From positions 1 to 53,281 of the forward strand of contig JARFUG010000014.1 of NCBI GenBank assembly GCA_029289095.1: a DNA stretch of 53,281 nt, written 5' to 3'. Positions 9,181-17,402 of this stretch are shown here, piece after piece. Made by a program: the position numbers and the translations under genes. This stretch comes from Desulfuromonadales bacterium. Lineage in GTDB: Bacteria; Desulfobacterota; Desulfuromonadia; Desulfuromonadales; JACZKF01. The notes below the pieces were generated by a model. The model searched no databases. It was not told the origin of the DNA and saw only the letters and a program-made list of their open reading frames with translations. The number at the start of each line of letters is the position of its first letter. Position 1 is the stretch's first letter.

Positions 9181-9624
9181 ATGATTGATCGTTTGGACAA
9201 CGAGGCCGGATTCTCCTTGCTGGAAATCCTCATCGCGATCACCATCTTCGCCGTCGGGCTCCTTGCCACGGCCGGCATGCAGGTGACTGCCCTGCAGGCC
9301 AACGCCCGGGCGCACAGCATTACGACGGCCAACGCCGTTGCGGCGGGAATCATGGAGGAAATTCTCTCCTGGGCCCCGGACGATCCCCGGCTGGTTGATG
9401 AAAACTCGGGCAATGCGCACGAGTGGGATTTCGACCCCACGGCGAATGTCAACAACATTCTGGAAGTCTCCGGGGGAGGAAGGTTCGTGGCTCGTTATTA
9501 CGTGGAGCGTGACACTCCCGTTCCGAATGTCTCCACCATAACTCTCGAGGTCGAGCCGGCCGGCGGGTTCGTCGCGTTGGGTCCCGGCACAAAGGTCCTT
9601 ACAAGCCTGAAGAAAACCCAGTGA
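9181..9624 (+). CDS. pilV: Type IV pilus minor pilin PilV-like (operon 2)
   Basis: Prepilin with leader MIDRLDNEAG then FSLLEILIAITIFAVG; 147 residues from the ATG at 9181. A TTG at 9172 would add three residues, but the ATG has AGCAGG at a good distance. The N-terminal helix and the AAGIMEEILSW segment closely parallel the operon 1 PilV; the C-terminal part is different. It begins the second minor-pilin operon, and its stop lies 17 bases before the chosen pilW start. Confidence 0.87.
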   Translation: MIDRLDNEAGFSLLEILIAITIFAVGLLATAGMQVTALQANARAHSITTANAVAAGIMEEILSWAPDDPRLVDENSGNAHEWDFDPTANVNNILEVSGGGRFVARYYVERDTPVPNVSTITLEVEPAGGFVALGPGTKVLTSLKKTQ

Positions 9625-9641
9625 CCTTCGCCGGAGGCAAT

Positions 9642-10526
9642 ATGGTGAGAAACAGTCGAGGATTCACCCTTGTAGAGCTTCTGGTGGTGGCCGCAATCAC
9701 AGGAATTGTCGCTGCCGCCATTCTGTCGTTGTACATCAACGTGATGCGCTCGACCGTCGCCTCTGAGGAGGTGGCCGAGGTGCAGCAGGGGATGCGCATC
9801 GCCCTGGAGCAGATGGCTCGCGATATAAGGATGAGCGGGTTTCTCGTTCCCACCGAAAACCCGATAAGCGAAGCGAGAAATGATCGTATCACCATGGTCA
9901 CCTCCTCGGCTTTCAACAGCTTCGCGCGTATCGGCAATCCTCCTGTTACGACGACGCCTACTTTTTTCGCGACGGGTTCGACTGCGGCTGTGACGATCAA
10001 TGTCGTCAGTGACGCCATGCCGCGTCTTTTTTCCGAAAATTCCTCCTATGTCCGAATCGTCCGAACGGCATCCGGTGATGAACTCGGCGCATTCAAAGTC
10101 ATCGGAGTCAACAACTCCTCACTGCGTCTTGAACCGCTGGATGTTCCGGCAGAGGATGTCGTCCCCACTGCCGGGGATTTCATCGTGCAGGTCCCCAGCC
10201 CTTCCGACGATCCGACCTTTCCCAACGTCGTGACGTACTGGTTGGAGGACGAAACGAACATCCTGCGTCGGGAATGGAAGGCCGGCGCGACGAATGATCA
10301 ACGGACGGCGGCCATCAACATCACCGGGCTGCGTTTTGCCTACCTTCTCGACAACGGATCGGAACTGCCGGACCCTAATGCGGCGCCGGGGACGGCGGTC
10401 GCGGATAATCTGCTGGACAATATCGTTGCCGTACGTATTTTCCTGACGGGTCTCACCGAAGAGCGCAAAACGGGTGAGAGCAGGGTCCGTGAACTGCAGA
10501 CGACAGTAAAGCTTCGAAATAAATGA
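9642..10526 (+). CDS. pilW: Type IV pilus minor pilin PilW-like (operon 2)
   Basis: A 294-residue prepilin: MVRNSRG leader, FTLVELLVVAAITGIV helix, then EVQQGMRIALEQMARDIRMSGF as in PilW. GGAGG at 9633-9637 sits just before the ATG at 9642 (or a GTG at 9645); a GTG at 9621 is in frame but overlaps the preceding gene and gives an unusual leader. It shares the PilW core with the gene at 1208, and its stop overlaps the upstream context of pilX. Role as for operon 1. Confidence 0.9.
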   Translation: MVRNSRGFTLVELLVVAAITGIVAAAILSLYINVMRSTVASEEVAEVQQGMRIALEQMARDIRMSGFLVPTENPISEARNDRITMVTSSAFNSFARIGNPPVTTTPTFFATGSTAAVTINVVSDAMPRLFSENSSYVRIVRTASGDELGAFKVIGVNNSSLRLEPLDVPAEDVVPTAGDFIVQVPSPSDDPTFPNVVTYWLEDETNILRREWKAGATNDQRTAAINITGLRFAYLLDNGSELPDPNAAPGTAVADNLLDNIVAVRIFLTGLTEERKTGESRVRELQTTVKLRNK

Positions 10527-10543
10527 GCAGCAGGAGGCTGATA

Positions 10544-11104
10544 ATGCCGATACGATTCAGATCCGAAAAGAATTTACTCGTGCGGGCTGCAGCCATTGCA
10601 GGGAACGAGCGCGGCGCCGCCCTGATCCTGGCTGTCGCCATGCTTGCGATCCTGAGCGTTCTCGGCTCCATCGCGCTGATGACGAGCAATACCGAGCTGA
10701 AGGTGACGGGAAACTATCAAGCTGGAAAGCAGACGTTCATGGTCGCCGACCGCGCTGTGGAGTACGCCACGAGCCGCAATATTCTCATGACCATGGGCGC
10801 GATGGTCGACCTCGTGGACGATGCCGGCGGCGAGCACAAGGAGAATATCGAAGCCGGGGGGGGCGGTTTCCTGACTCAGGGGCGGGTTTTCGACCGCGGG
10901 CCGGGAGACCTGCCGGCAAGGATCGCCGGCGCCTACGGAACCGACTTCGGCGCCAATTTCTACCAGGTTGAGGTGACGGCGAGACAGCGGCCCGATGTAG
11001 CCGGCCAGACCAACAATTCTGCGGCGGTGCGCGTCGATACGGCGATCATCCGGATCTTCAAGACTGACGACGAAAGTATCTTCTACACCACCGGGGGAGG
11101 GTGA
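10544..11104 (+). CDS. pilX: Type IV pilus minor pilin PilX-like (operon 2)
   Basis: A 186-residue protein with the PilX core NERGAALILAVAMLAILSVLG, then NTELKVTGNYQAGKQTFMVADRA. A perfect AGGAGG at 10532-10537, six bases before the ATG at 10544, decides the start over the in-frame ATG at 10523 that overlaps the end of pilW. As in operon 1, the usual pilin +5 Glu is missing. A glycine-rich stretch (EAGGGGF) follows the helical part. Confidence 0.87.
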   Translation: MPIRFRSEKNLLVRAAAIAGNERGAALILAVAMLAILSVLGSIALMTSNTELKVTGNYQAGKQTFMVADRAVEYATSRNILMTMGAMVDLVDDAGGEHKENIEAGGGGFLTQGRVFDRGPGDLPARIAGAYGTDFGANFYQVEVTARQRPDVAGQTNNSAAVRVDTAIIRIFKTDDESIFYTTGGG

Positions 11105-11108
11105 TCCG

Positions 11109-14100
11109 ATGAAAAAAGCCTGTATCGCCATAACGGCATTCGCCCTCGTGGTTTGCGCTCAAAGCTCGTCCTGGGGCGCACCCGACACCTACATCGGCGA
11201 CGCGGCCATCTACTCTGCCCTCGATACGGGTCCCGACCGGCCCAAGCCGCATGTGCTGCTTCTGATCGACACCAGCAGGGCGACTCTCAACAGGGCTTCA
11301 GGGGTTGCCTACAACCCTGACCAGATCTATTCGGGGCCCTACCACCAGTGGGGCGTTTATTTTGCAAATACCCAAGGGAATTTCCCCCTCAACAACCTGG
11401 TGGTCTACAGCGCGACTTCCGCTCTGGAGGGGATCACCTGCTCAGCCGCCGTGATCAAGAATTCCCTGCTTTCCAGCGGAACCTATTCCGGGTCCGGCAC
11501 CAGCGACTTTCCGAGCCTGGTGAACCAGGGAAATAGCGCTGGCGCATGCCGCACCGGCAACAACCAGGGGGGCGCTTACGCCCTGGGGAATTTTCTCAAC
11601 TACCTGGCCAGCGATGCGGGGCACGACAGCGCGTACCGCCACATCTATACCTGCCAGATCGCTTCGCGCAAGGGGCAGGGCAATAACTTCGATGATCCGG
11701 TAACCGTAGAGAACGGTTGTGTCGGCATCTTTTCACCGGTCAAGGACCATGACGGAAGCCTCGCCGAGGCAATTCCCGGTGTCGGCTCGAACTGGCGGGA
11801 ATACTGGGTGATGACGGAAGGGGGATGCATCCCTGGAGTCGGGAATTGCGCCAGCAACTCTTCTCCTCCGGCAGTTGCGGTTCCCGAGATCGAATTGTGG
11901 AGTTCGAATCAATACTACACGGCTTCCACTGGCGCCGGAGGGACCCAGAGGGAGATCATTTACAATGCCCTCGCCCAGGTGGTCGACGGGGCGCGCTTCG
12001 CCGTGAAGTTCGGCGCCATAACGTACAGCCAGAACAACAAGGGGGGCAATGTCGCCTATCACATGAGCGACCTGAGCAACGATGCCACCTTTAACGCCTT
12101 TTTGACTGCGCTCCCCGGCCCTGGCGAGAACGATGGTGCTCCCCTGGTCAACTCAAACACCGCTCGCCCCATGGCCGAAGCCCTTTACGATGCGGGATAT
12201 TACCTGGGAGTCAAGTATCCGGCGCCCAACTCCAGCTACTCCATTCCGACAAATGCCGTCTTTCCTCTGGACGGCAGCAACTTCGGCGCGCATAAAATCA
12301 GCCCGCATATGCCCACCGCAGCCAATCCGGCTCACAGAAACGAATGCGAGTACAATCACATCATCCTCATAACCAACGGACTCCCCCGAGATGACGATGC
12401 GATGAACCTCGAACGACTCATCGACGCCGCCGGAGACGGACGGACTTTGGCAGAGGAAAAGGTTTACGGACAAGGGAGCCATTTTCTTGACGATGTCGCT
12501 GCCTTCCTTTACAAGCAGGAAGGGATCGTCACCCACACCGTGCTGGCCTTCCAGTCGGCCGATCCGCTGATCCAGACCGCCGCCTATGTCGGGGGAGGCA
12601 CCTTCCACAACGTCTATAATGCCAATGAACTCGCCGAGGCGCTGACCAAACTTCTCGCCGGCATCGTGCTCGAGGTCGATACATCCTTCGTAGCGCCGGT
12701 CGTCCCGGCGAGCAGCACAAACAGAACGATCAGCAGCAACCGGGTATACCTCGGTCTGTTCAAGCCGCAGATGAATCGTCCCTGGCTGGGGAATCTCAAG
12801 AAATACGGCGTCAGCTCCAACCTGACCCTCCTCGATCGAAGCAACGCCGAAGCCACCGATCAGTACGGTGATTTTCTCCCGAATTCGAAGTCCTACTGGG
12901 GGGATGACGGCACTGTGAATCAAAGGATAATGTCCATCAGCGGTCTTCTGCCGGAGTCCATGGGCGACGGCGGGGAAGTTGCCGCAGGGGGGGTCGGCGG
13001 AACGCTTCTTCTCGATCTGCTGGCCGGACGCGAAAACAACCAGAAAGCCTGGGAGGTCCGCAACATCTATACATGGGTCAATGGTACGTCTCCCGTCGAC
13101 ATCACCTCCGCCAACAACCGTTTTTCGCCAGCCAACACGCATCTGACGGCCGACATCCTCGATGTTTCCGAAGGTGAGCGGGACAAACTGATCGCCTTCG
13201 TCGCCGGCGCCGATGGCTACGACGACAACAACAATGGAGACGCGACGGAGATCCGCGACTGGGTCCTCGGCGACATCCTCCATTCCAAGCCGCTGATCTT
13301 CAATTACAGCGGTTATACCGCTGCGCAGGAAAACAACTGCGACTACAACAAGGGAATGATCTATGTCGGCTCCAACGACGGCATGTTTCATGCCTTCCGG
13401 GACTGCGACGGTTCCGAGGCCTGGGCCTTCATCCCCGACAATGTTCTCCCCAACCTGAGATACCTGAGGCAGACGGAACATTACTACTTCCTTGACAGTC
13501 CGCCGACCGCCTATGTGCACGATGTGAACGGCAACAACATCATCGAAACCAACCTGGGCGACAAGGTGGTCCTGATCTTCGGGCAGGGGCGCGGCGGCGG
13601 CCGAAGCACCCTCGACGCCAACGGCTCCCGGGGGGCCTATTACGCCCTCGATGTCTCCAATCCGGATCAACCGGTGCTGCTGTGGCGTATCGACAGCGAT
13701 ACCAGCGGCTTCGGAGAGCTCGGCCAGACGTGGAGCCCCCCACGATTGGCCAAGGTCAGGGTCGGCGCCGAGGTGAAGGTCGTCGCATTCGTCGGCGCCG
13801 GTTACGACAACAATGAAGACCTGCGTTTCGGCAGCAACATGCTTTTCCCCGGCACCACCACGGCCTCGACCAATACCACCCTGCCCACCGGCGATGCGGG
13901 CAACGTGACGTCATCCGGCAGCTCCCAGCCCTTCAACCCGCGGGGCAGAGGCATATACGCCATCGAGATTGCGACTCTCCGCCAGGGGTTCGGAGCCTGT
14001 TCGGAAGGGGTTTTCTGCCCCGATTTCAGCAGCAGCGGATCGCTCGTCTGGTCTTTCGTCCACCAGTCCGGCAACGGGATGAATTACTCGATCCCGTCCG

Positions 14101-14963
14101 ATCTGACGGTGCTCGACATGAGCGGCAACGGTTTTCAGGACCGCATCTATGTCGGCGATACGGGCGGCCGCATCTGGCGTTTCGACGTCGGATCGACCAA
14201 CACGGCGGACTGGACGGCATCGGCGAGAATGATCTTCAAGTCGAACAAGGACGGCGAGACCAATACCGGCCGGAAGATTTTCTACCGCCCGACGGTGGCC
14301 CTTGCCGGTGGTTATCCCACCCTCTATTTCGGCACCGGGGACCGCAACCATCCGCTGAACACCGCCGTGACCGACCGAATGTTTTCGGTCAAGGACAAGG
14401 GACAGACCACCCCCGTGGATATCGACGATCTCGTGAATCTTACGGAGAACAGGCTGCAGGCTTCGAATGCAACAACAGATGAAATCCTCCAGATTCTCGG
14501 GGCTCTCGGCGCCGCCAATAAATACGGGTGGTACATCGACCTCAATGAAAATGCCGGCGAAAAGGTGCTCGCCTCGGCGTTGGTCTTTAACAGGCAGGTC
14601 TTCTACACTACCTATACGCCTTCGCCTTCCGATGATCTCGATGCCTGCCAGGTGGGGAACCTCGGCACATCAAGACTTTATCACCTCGACTACTACACCG
14701 CCGAGGCCGTATTCAACTACGACATCGACAACGACAATTCAACCGCATATGCCGATAATGAGCGCATCTACGGTGGCGACGGGATCGCCCTGATGCGCAG
14801 CGACCGGGTGAGAAACATCGGTGTCGGCATCCCGTCGGGGATCGTGACCCTGATCGACGCCAGCGGCAAGGTCACCCTGATGATCAGCAGCAGTAACCGA
14901 GTCGGCACCTACCAGGCTCCCGACGCCCGGATGATGACCCCTTTGTACTGGATGCAGTTCTGA
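11109..14963 (+). CDS. pilY1: PilY1 tip adhesin/assembly factor (operon 2)
   Basis: A 1284-residue exported protein homologous along its length to the PilY1 at 2598. The N-terminal domain has HVLLLIDTSRATLNRASG and NHIILITNGLP (vWA-like, imperfect MIDAS). The middle has the conserved TSFVAPVVPAS block. The propeller half has YVGSNDGMFHAFRDCDG, GAYYALDV, VGAGYDNNEDLRFG and the loop DMSGNGFQDRIYVGD, which keeps Asp/Ser/Asn/Asp at calcium-loop positions. An Asn/Asp-rich loop, DDNNNGD, precedes VLGDILHSKP. It has more cysteines in the N-terminal half than copy 1, so a different disulphide pattern or ligand is plausible. The C-terminus is PLYWMQF. The stop overlaps the next start (TGATG). Confidence 0.93.
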   Translation: MKKACIAITAFALVVCAQSSSWGAPDTYIGDAAIYSALDTGPDRPKPHVLLLIDTSRATLNRASGVAYNPDQIYSGPYHQWGVYFANTQGNFPLNNLVVYSATSALEGITCSAAVIKNSLLSSGTYSGSGTSDFPSLVNQGNSAGACRTGNNQGGAYALGNFLNYLASDAGHDSAYRHIYTCQIASRKGQGNNFDDPVTVENGCVGIFSPVKDHDGSLAEAIPGVGSNWREYWVMTEGGCIPGVGNCASNSSPPAVAVPEIELWSSNQYYTASTGAGGTQREIIYNALAQVVDGARFAVKFGAITYSQNNKGGNVAYHMSDLSNDATFNAFLTALPGPGENDGAPLVNSNTARPMAEALYDAGYYLGVKYPAPNSSYSIPTNAVFPLDGSNFGAHKISPHMPTAANPAHRNECEYNHIILITNGLPRDDDAMNLERLIDAAGDGRTLAEEKVYGQGSHFLDDVAAFLYKQEGIVTHTVLAFQSADPLIQTAAYVGGGTFHNVYNANELAEALTKLLAGIVLEVDTSFVAPVVPASSTNRTISSNRVYLGLFKPQMNRPWLGNLKKYGVSSNLTLLDRSNAEATDQYGDFLPNSKSYWGDDGTVNQRIMSISGLLPESMGDGGEVAAGGVGGTLLLDLLAGRENNQKAWEVRNIYTWVNGTSPVDITSANNRFSPANTHLTADILDVSEGERDKLIAFVAGADGYDDNNNGDATEIRDWVLGDILHSKPLIFNYSGYTAAQENNCDYNKGMIYVGSNDGMFHAFRDCDGSEAWAFIPDNVLPNLRYLRQTEHYYFLDSPPTAYVHDVNGNNIIETNLGDKVVLIFGQGRGGGRSTLDANGSRGAYYALDVSNPDQPVLLWRIDSDTSGFGELGQTWSPPRLAKVRVGAEVKVVAFVGAGYDNNEDLRFGSNMLFPGTTTASTNTTLPTGDAGNVTSSGSSQPFNPRGRGIYAIEIATLRQGFGACSEGVFCPDFSSSGSLVWSFVHQSGNGMNYSIPSDLTVLDMSGNGFQDRIYVGDTGGRIWRFDVGSTNTADWTASARMIFKSNKDGETNTGRKIFYRPTVALAGGYPTLYFGTGDRNHPLNTAVTDRMFSVKDKGQTTPVDIDDLVNLTENRLQASNATTDEILQILGALGAANKYGWYIDLNENAGEKVLASALVFNRQVFYTTYTPSPSDDLDACQVGNLGTSRLYHLDYYTAEAVFNYDIDNDNSTAYADNERIYGGDGIALMRSDRVRNIGVGIPSGIVTLIDASGKVTLMISSSNRVGTYQAPDARMMTPLYWMQF

Positions 14964-15913
14964 TGGGAACAGGTGCGCAATACCTGCTAAAAGGGGTGTC
15001 TCTGGCTTTGCTGGCTGCTCTGTCGCTGTCGGGATGCGGCAAGAAGGAAGAGGCGACGGAGAGTGCCCAACCGGCGAGTATCTCCCACCCATCCCCTCTC
15101 GATGCGAGGGGAGATGCCGGAGCGGTCCCGGCGAACAGGCAGACACTGACTATTCTGCCTGAGGCGCCGACAACCGCGGACCCCCTGATGGCCATTTTTC
15201 GGGCAACCTCCGGACGGATCGATTATCGATGGGAGAAGAACGGTCAGACGATCCCCGACGAAGAACGCAATAGACTCGCGGCTGCGCATTTTGCCAGGGG
15301 GGATGTCGTCACTGTCATCGTCGAAAACAACGGCGAAACCTTCAGGGCTGATTCCGTCATCGGCAACACGCCGCCGGTGGTGCTCGATGTATCGTTCGAA
15401 AACCCGGCCATTCATCGTGGGGTCGATATTGAGCTGATCGCTACGGGCGCCGATGACGACGGAGACGACGTCGGCTTTCTTTTTCGATGGTACGTCAATG
15501 GGGAAGAAGTCGATTTCATCGATGGACCGACGCTTCCCGGTAATCGATTCCACCGGGGGGATTCAATCCATTTCGTCGTTACGCCCTATGACGACCAGGA
15601 CGAAGGGATCCCTTACGAGGGGTCGCCCTTTGTCATTCCCAATGCGCCCCCCTTTTTCGTCTCTACGCCGCCGCTCGACTTTTCCGGCGACAGCTACAGC
15701 TATCAGGCAAGGGCGGAAGACCCCGACGGGGATGAGGTCTCCTATGCACTGGAGAACCCACCGCCCGGGATGACGATTCACGGCAGAAGCGGACAGATCG
15801 ACTGGCGATTGGAGGATCTCCCGGACGGCGCATATCATATCGTCATCGTCGCGATCGATTCACAAGGGCAGAAAGGGTACCAGGAGTACACCATGACCGT
15901 GGTGCGGCGATGA
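14963..15913 (+). CDS. Lipoprotein with Ig-like domains, pilY1-linked (operon 2)
   Basis: A 316-residue predicted lipoprotein with lipobox LSGC (Cys25), the same position as in its homologue at 6376. It has NTPPVVLD and NAPPFFVS domain starts, RWYVNGEEV, LPGN and YQARAEDPDGDEVSYAL. The last ~90 residues look like a putative-Ig (He_PIG) fold. Start and pilY1 stop overlap (TGATG), implying coupled translation. The repeated gene order in both operons makes this a likely third partner of PilY1 and the minor pilins, perhaps anchoring or escorting PilY1; no function is established from sequence. Confidence 0.77.
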   Translation: MGTGAQYLLKGVSLALLAALSLSGCGKKEEATESAQPASISHPSPLDARGDAGAVPANRQTLTILPEAPTTADPLMAIFRATSGRIDYRWEKNGQTIPDEERNRLAAAHFARGDVVTVIVENNGETFRADSVIGNTPPVVLDVSFENPAIHRGVDIELIATGADDDGDDVGFLFRWYVNGEEVDFIDGPTLPGNRFHRGDSIHFVVTPYDDQDEGIPYEGSPFVIPNAPPFFVSTPPLDFSGDSYSYQARAEDPDGDEVSYALENPPPGMTIHGRSGQIDWRLEDLPDGAYHIVIVAIDSQGQKGYQEYTMTVVRR

Positions 15914-15923
15914 GAGGCTCGAG

Positions 15924-16385
15924 ATGATGGGCAACAACAGAGGATTGACGCTCCTGGAAGTTCTGATCGTGGTCGTTCTCATTGGGATCATGGCGGCAGT
16001 CGCTGCCCCTTCCTGGATGGCATGGTCGAAAAGCGCCCGCTTCAAAGATGCGTCCCAGGTAAGCTCCTCGGCGATGCGCCAGGCCCGGGGGCATGCGATC
16101 AACATCAATCAGCGGGTGAGGGTCGACTTCAACATCGATGCACAGTCCGTCACAGTCAATGTGGTCGGCGCCGACGAGCAGATATTTCTTTCCCAGTTCG
16201 GCGAAGGAATCATTCTGCGCGGAGGGGCGAACTGCACCACGACAAGCGGGACCGTTTCGATCACCTTCAACCCCAACGGTTCTTCCGGTACCGGATATGT
16301 CTGTGTCGGCGACAGTTCGGCCATGAAATACAGGATTGGAGTCGGAGTCGCCAACACGGGGCGAATCGTCACCACACGGCTCTGA
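15924..16385 (+). CDS. FimT/GspH-type minor pseudopilin (operon 2)
   Basis: A 153-residue prepilin: MMGNNRG leader, then LTLLEVLIVVVLIGIMAAVAAPSW. Residue +1 is Leu rather than Phe; Glu +5 is kept. The C-terminal region (GANCTTTSGTVSITFNPNGSS) matches the gene at 7323 and the GspH/FimT fold. It closes the second minor-pilin operon and is followed by a hairpin. Confidence 0.85.
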   Translation: MMGNNRGLTLLEVLIVVVLIGIMAAVAAPSWMAWSKSARFKDASQVSSSAMRQARGHAININQRVRVDFNIDAQSVTVNVVGADEQIFLSQFGEGIILRGGANCTTTSGTVSITFNPNGSSGTGYVCVGDSSAMKYRIGVGVANTGRIVTTRL

Positions 16386-16406
16386 GCTCCTCCCCTCGAT
16401 TTCCCA

Positions 16407-16435
16407 CGGCTCCCAGGCGTTTCGCCGGGGAGCCG
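16407..16435 (+). terminator. Hairpin after second minor-pilin operon
   Basis: CGGCTCCC at 16407-16414 pairs with GGGAGCCG at 16428-16435, with an inner GGCG/CGCC stem and a TTT loop: about 12 bp with one mismatch. There is no T-tract, so intrinsic termination is uncertain. Confidence 0.5.
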
Positions 16436-16506
16436 CGGATACGGCCCCTCGTCTTTCCTCACCCCGCCTTGTTTCCCCTTGCAACCCCAACGCCCTTTTT
16501 TTATAG

Positions 16507-16541
16507 TGGTATCCTTGGTTTAATGCACCAGATGGATACCA
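16507..16541. promoter_or_regulatory. Inverted repeat before MNT/HEPN pair, possible operator
   Basis: TGGTATCC at 16507-16514 and GGATACCA at 16534-16541 form a perfect 8-bp dyad with 19 bases between, ending three bases before the start codon. Toxin-antitoxin operons are often self-regulated through such sites; this is inference. Confidence 0.4.
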
Positions 16542-16544
16542 TTC

Positions 16545-16919
16545 ATGGACCGTGACGTCGAACACTACCTCCCCGCCTGGCGCAAGCGCCTGCAAGAAGA
16601 CGCCGTCGCCCTTGAAAAGCGCCGCCAGGAAGCGCGGGACGCTGCCAACCGGATGGCCCGGATTCTGGTCGAGGAGTTCGCGGCGCGGCGGGTTTTTCTT
16701 GTCGGGTCTCTCCTGAATGCCGAAAGCTTCGGCAAGCATTCGGACATCGATCTCGTCGTGGAAGGGCTGAAACCTTCGGGTCACTTCAAGGCGCTCGACC
16801 GCATCTGGAGGGAGTTGCCCAAGGGGATGGAAGTCGATCTGATCCCGTTCGAAGATGCACATGAGTCGCTGCAGGAGTTGACTTTGAAGGAAGGGCTGCT
16901 TCTTCATGAACAGCATTGA
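16545..16919 (+). CDS. MNT-type minimal nucleotidyltransferase (antitoxin of HEPN/MNT pair)
   Basis: A 124-residue protein. An N-terminal helical region is followed by FLVGSLLNAESFGKHSDIDL, with Gly54-Ser55 and the Asp67-x-Asp69 pair of the nucleotidyltransferase fold, and a possible third acidic residue in MEVDLIP. In characterised HepT/MntA systems the MNT protein adds AMP to the HEPN RNase and inactivates it. The next gene is a HEPN protein overlapping by 14 bases, which supports the pairing. No strong ribosome binding site is visible. Confidence 0.8.
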   Translation: MDRDVEHYLPAWRKRLQEDAVALEKRRQEARDAANRMARILVEEFAARRVFLVGSLLNAESFGKHSDIDLVVEGLKPSGHFKALDRIWRELPKGMEVDLIPFEDAHESLQELTLKEGLLLHEQH

Positions 16920-17385
16920 AGTTTCGATTCTCGTCACCGAGATCGAAAAAGAGCTCAAGAATCTTGAACGTCTCGGAGCCGAGATGGACGAGGTCCTCCA
17001 GCGCCCTGAGCCGTCTTCCGTCGAGGTGCGGGCCGCGGGAAGTATCCTGCACGACTTCTACTGCGGTGTGGAAAAAATTTTCAAGAGAATCGCTTCCCGA
17101 TTGGATCGCGACATCCCCTCGGGCGACGACTGGCATCTGCAACTTCTGGAGAGGATGACAATTGCCCTGCCAGGAATTCGCCCCGCCGTCGTCAGCGAGG
17201 ATCTCAAGGGGAGATTGTCAGAGTTTCTGCGGTTCAGGCATCTGTTCAGAAATATCTATGGTCATGAGCTGCGCTGGAGCCGCATAAGCGAACTCGGTCA
17301 TGGAATGCAGGAGGTGCTCGTTCTTTTCAGGGGGGAACTCGAGCGTTTTATCGATTTCATCAGAAACGTGCAGGAAAATCTCTAA
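16906..17385 (+). CDS. HEPN-domain protein (HepT-like toxin)
   Basis: A 159-residue all-helical protein with the HEPN motif R-x4-H: Arg115-Asn-Ile-Tyr-Gly-His120. In classical HepT the motif continues H-x-Tyr, and that Tyr is the target of AMP addition; here the residue is Leu122, with a Tyr at 118 instead. The RHLFRNIYGHEL block is like the longer HepT-like_2 group. Predicted to be an RNase toxin held inactive by the MNT protein. It overlaps that gene and lies 17 bases before the DUF1015 gene, so all three may be co-transcribed. Confidence 0.75.
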   Translation: MNSIEVSILVTEIEKELKNLERLGAEMDEVLQRPEPSSVEVRAAGSILHDFYCGVEKIFKRIASRLDRDIPSGDDWHLQLLERMTIALPGIRPAVVSEDLKGRLSEFLRFRHLFRNIYGHELRWSRISELGHGMQEVLVLFRGELERFIDFIRNVQENL

Positions 17386-17402
17386 CCGGAGGCGTTCAGC
17401 CC

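Noticed and set aside
12153-13670. Long minus-strand open frames such as 12153-13670, 17382-18761, 18965-20707, 23295-25172 and 29527-30963
   Set aside because: They lie exactly opposite well-supported genes, have no recognisable domains, and are expected in GC-rich DNA.
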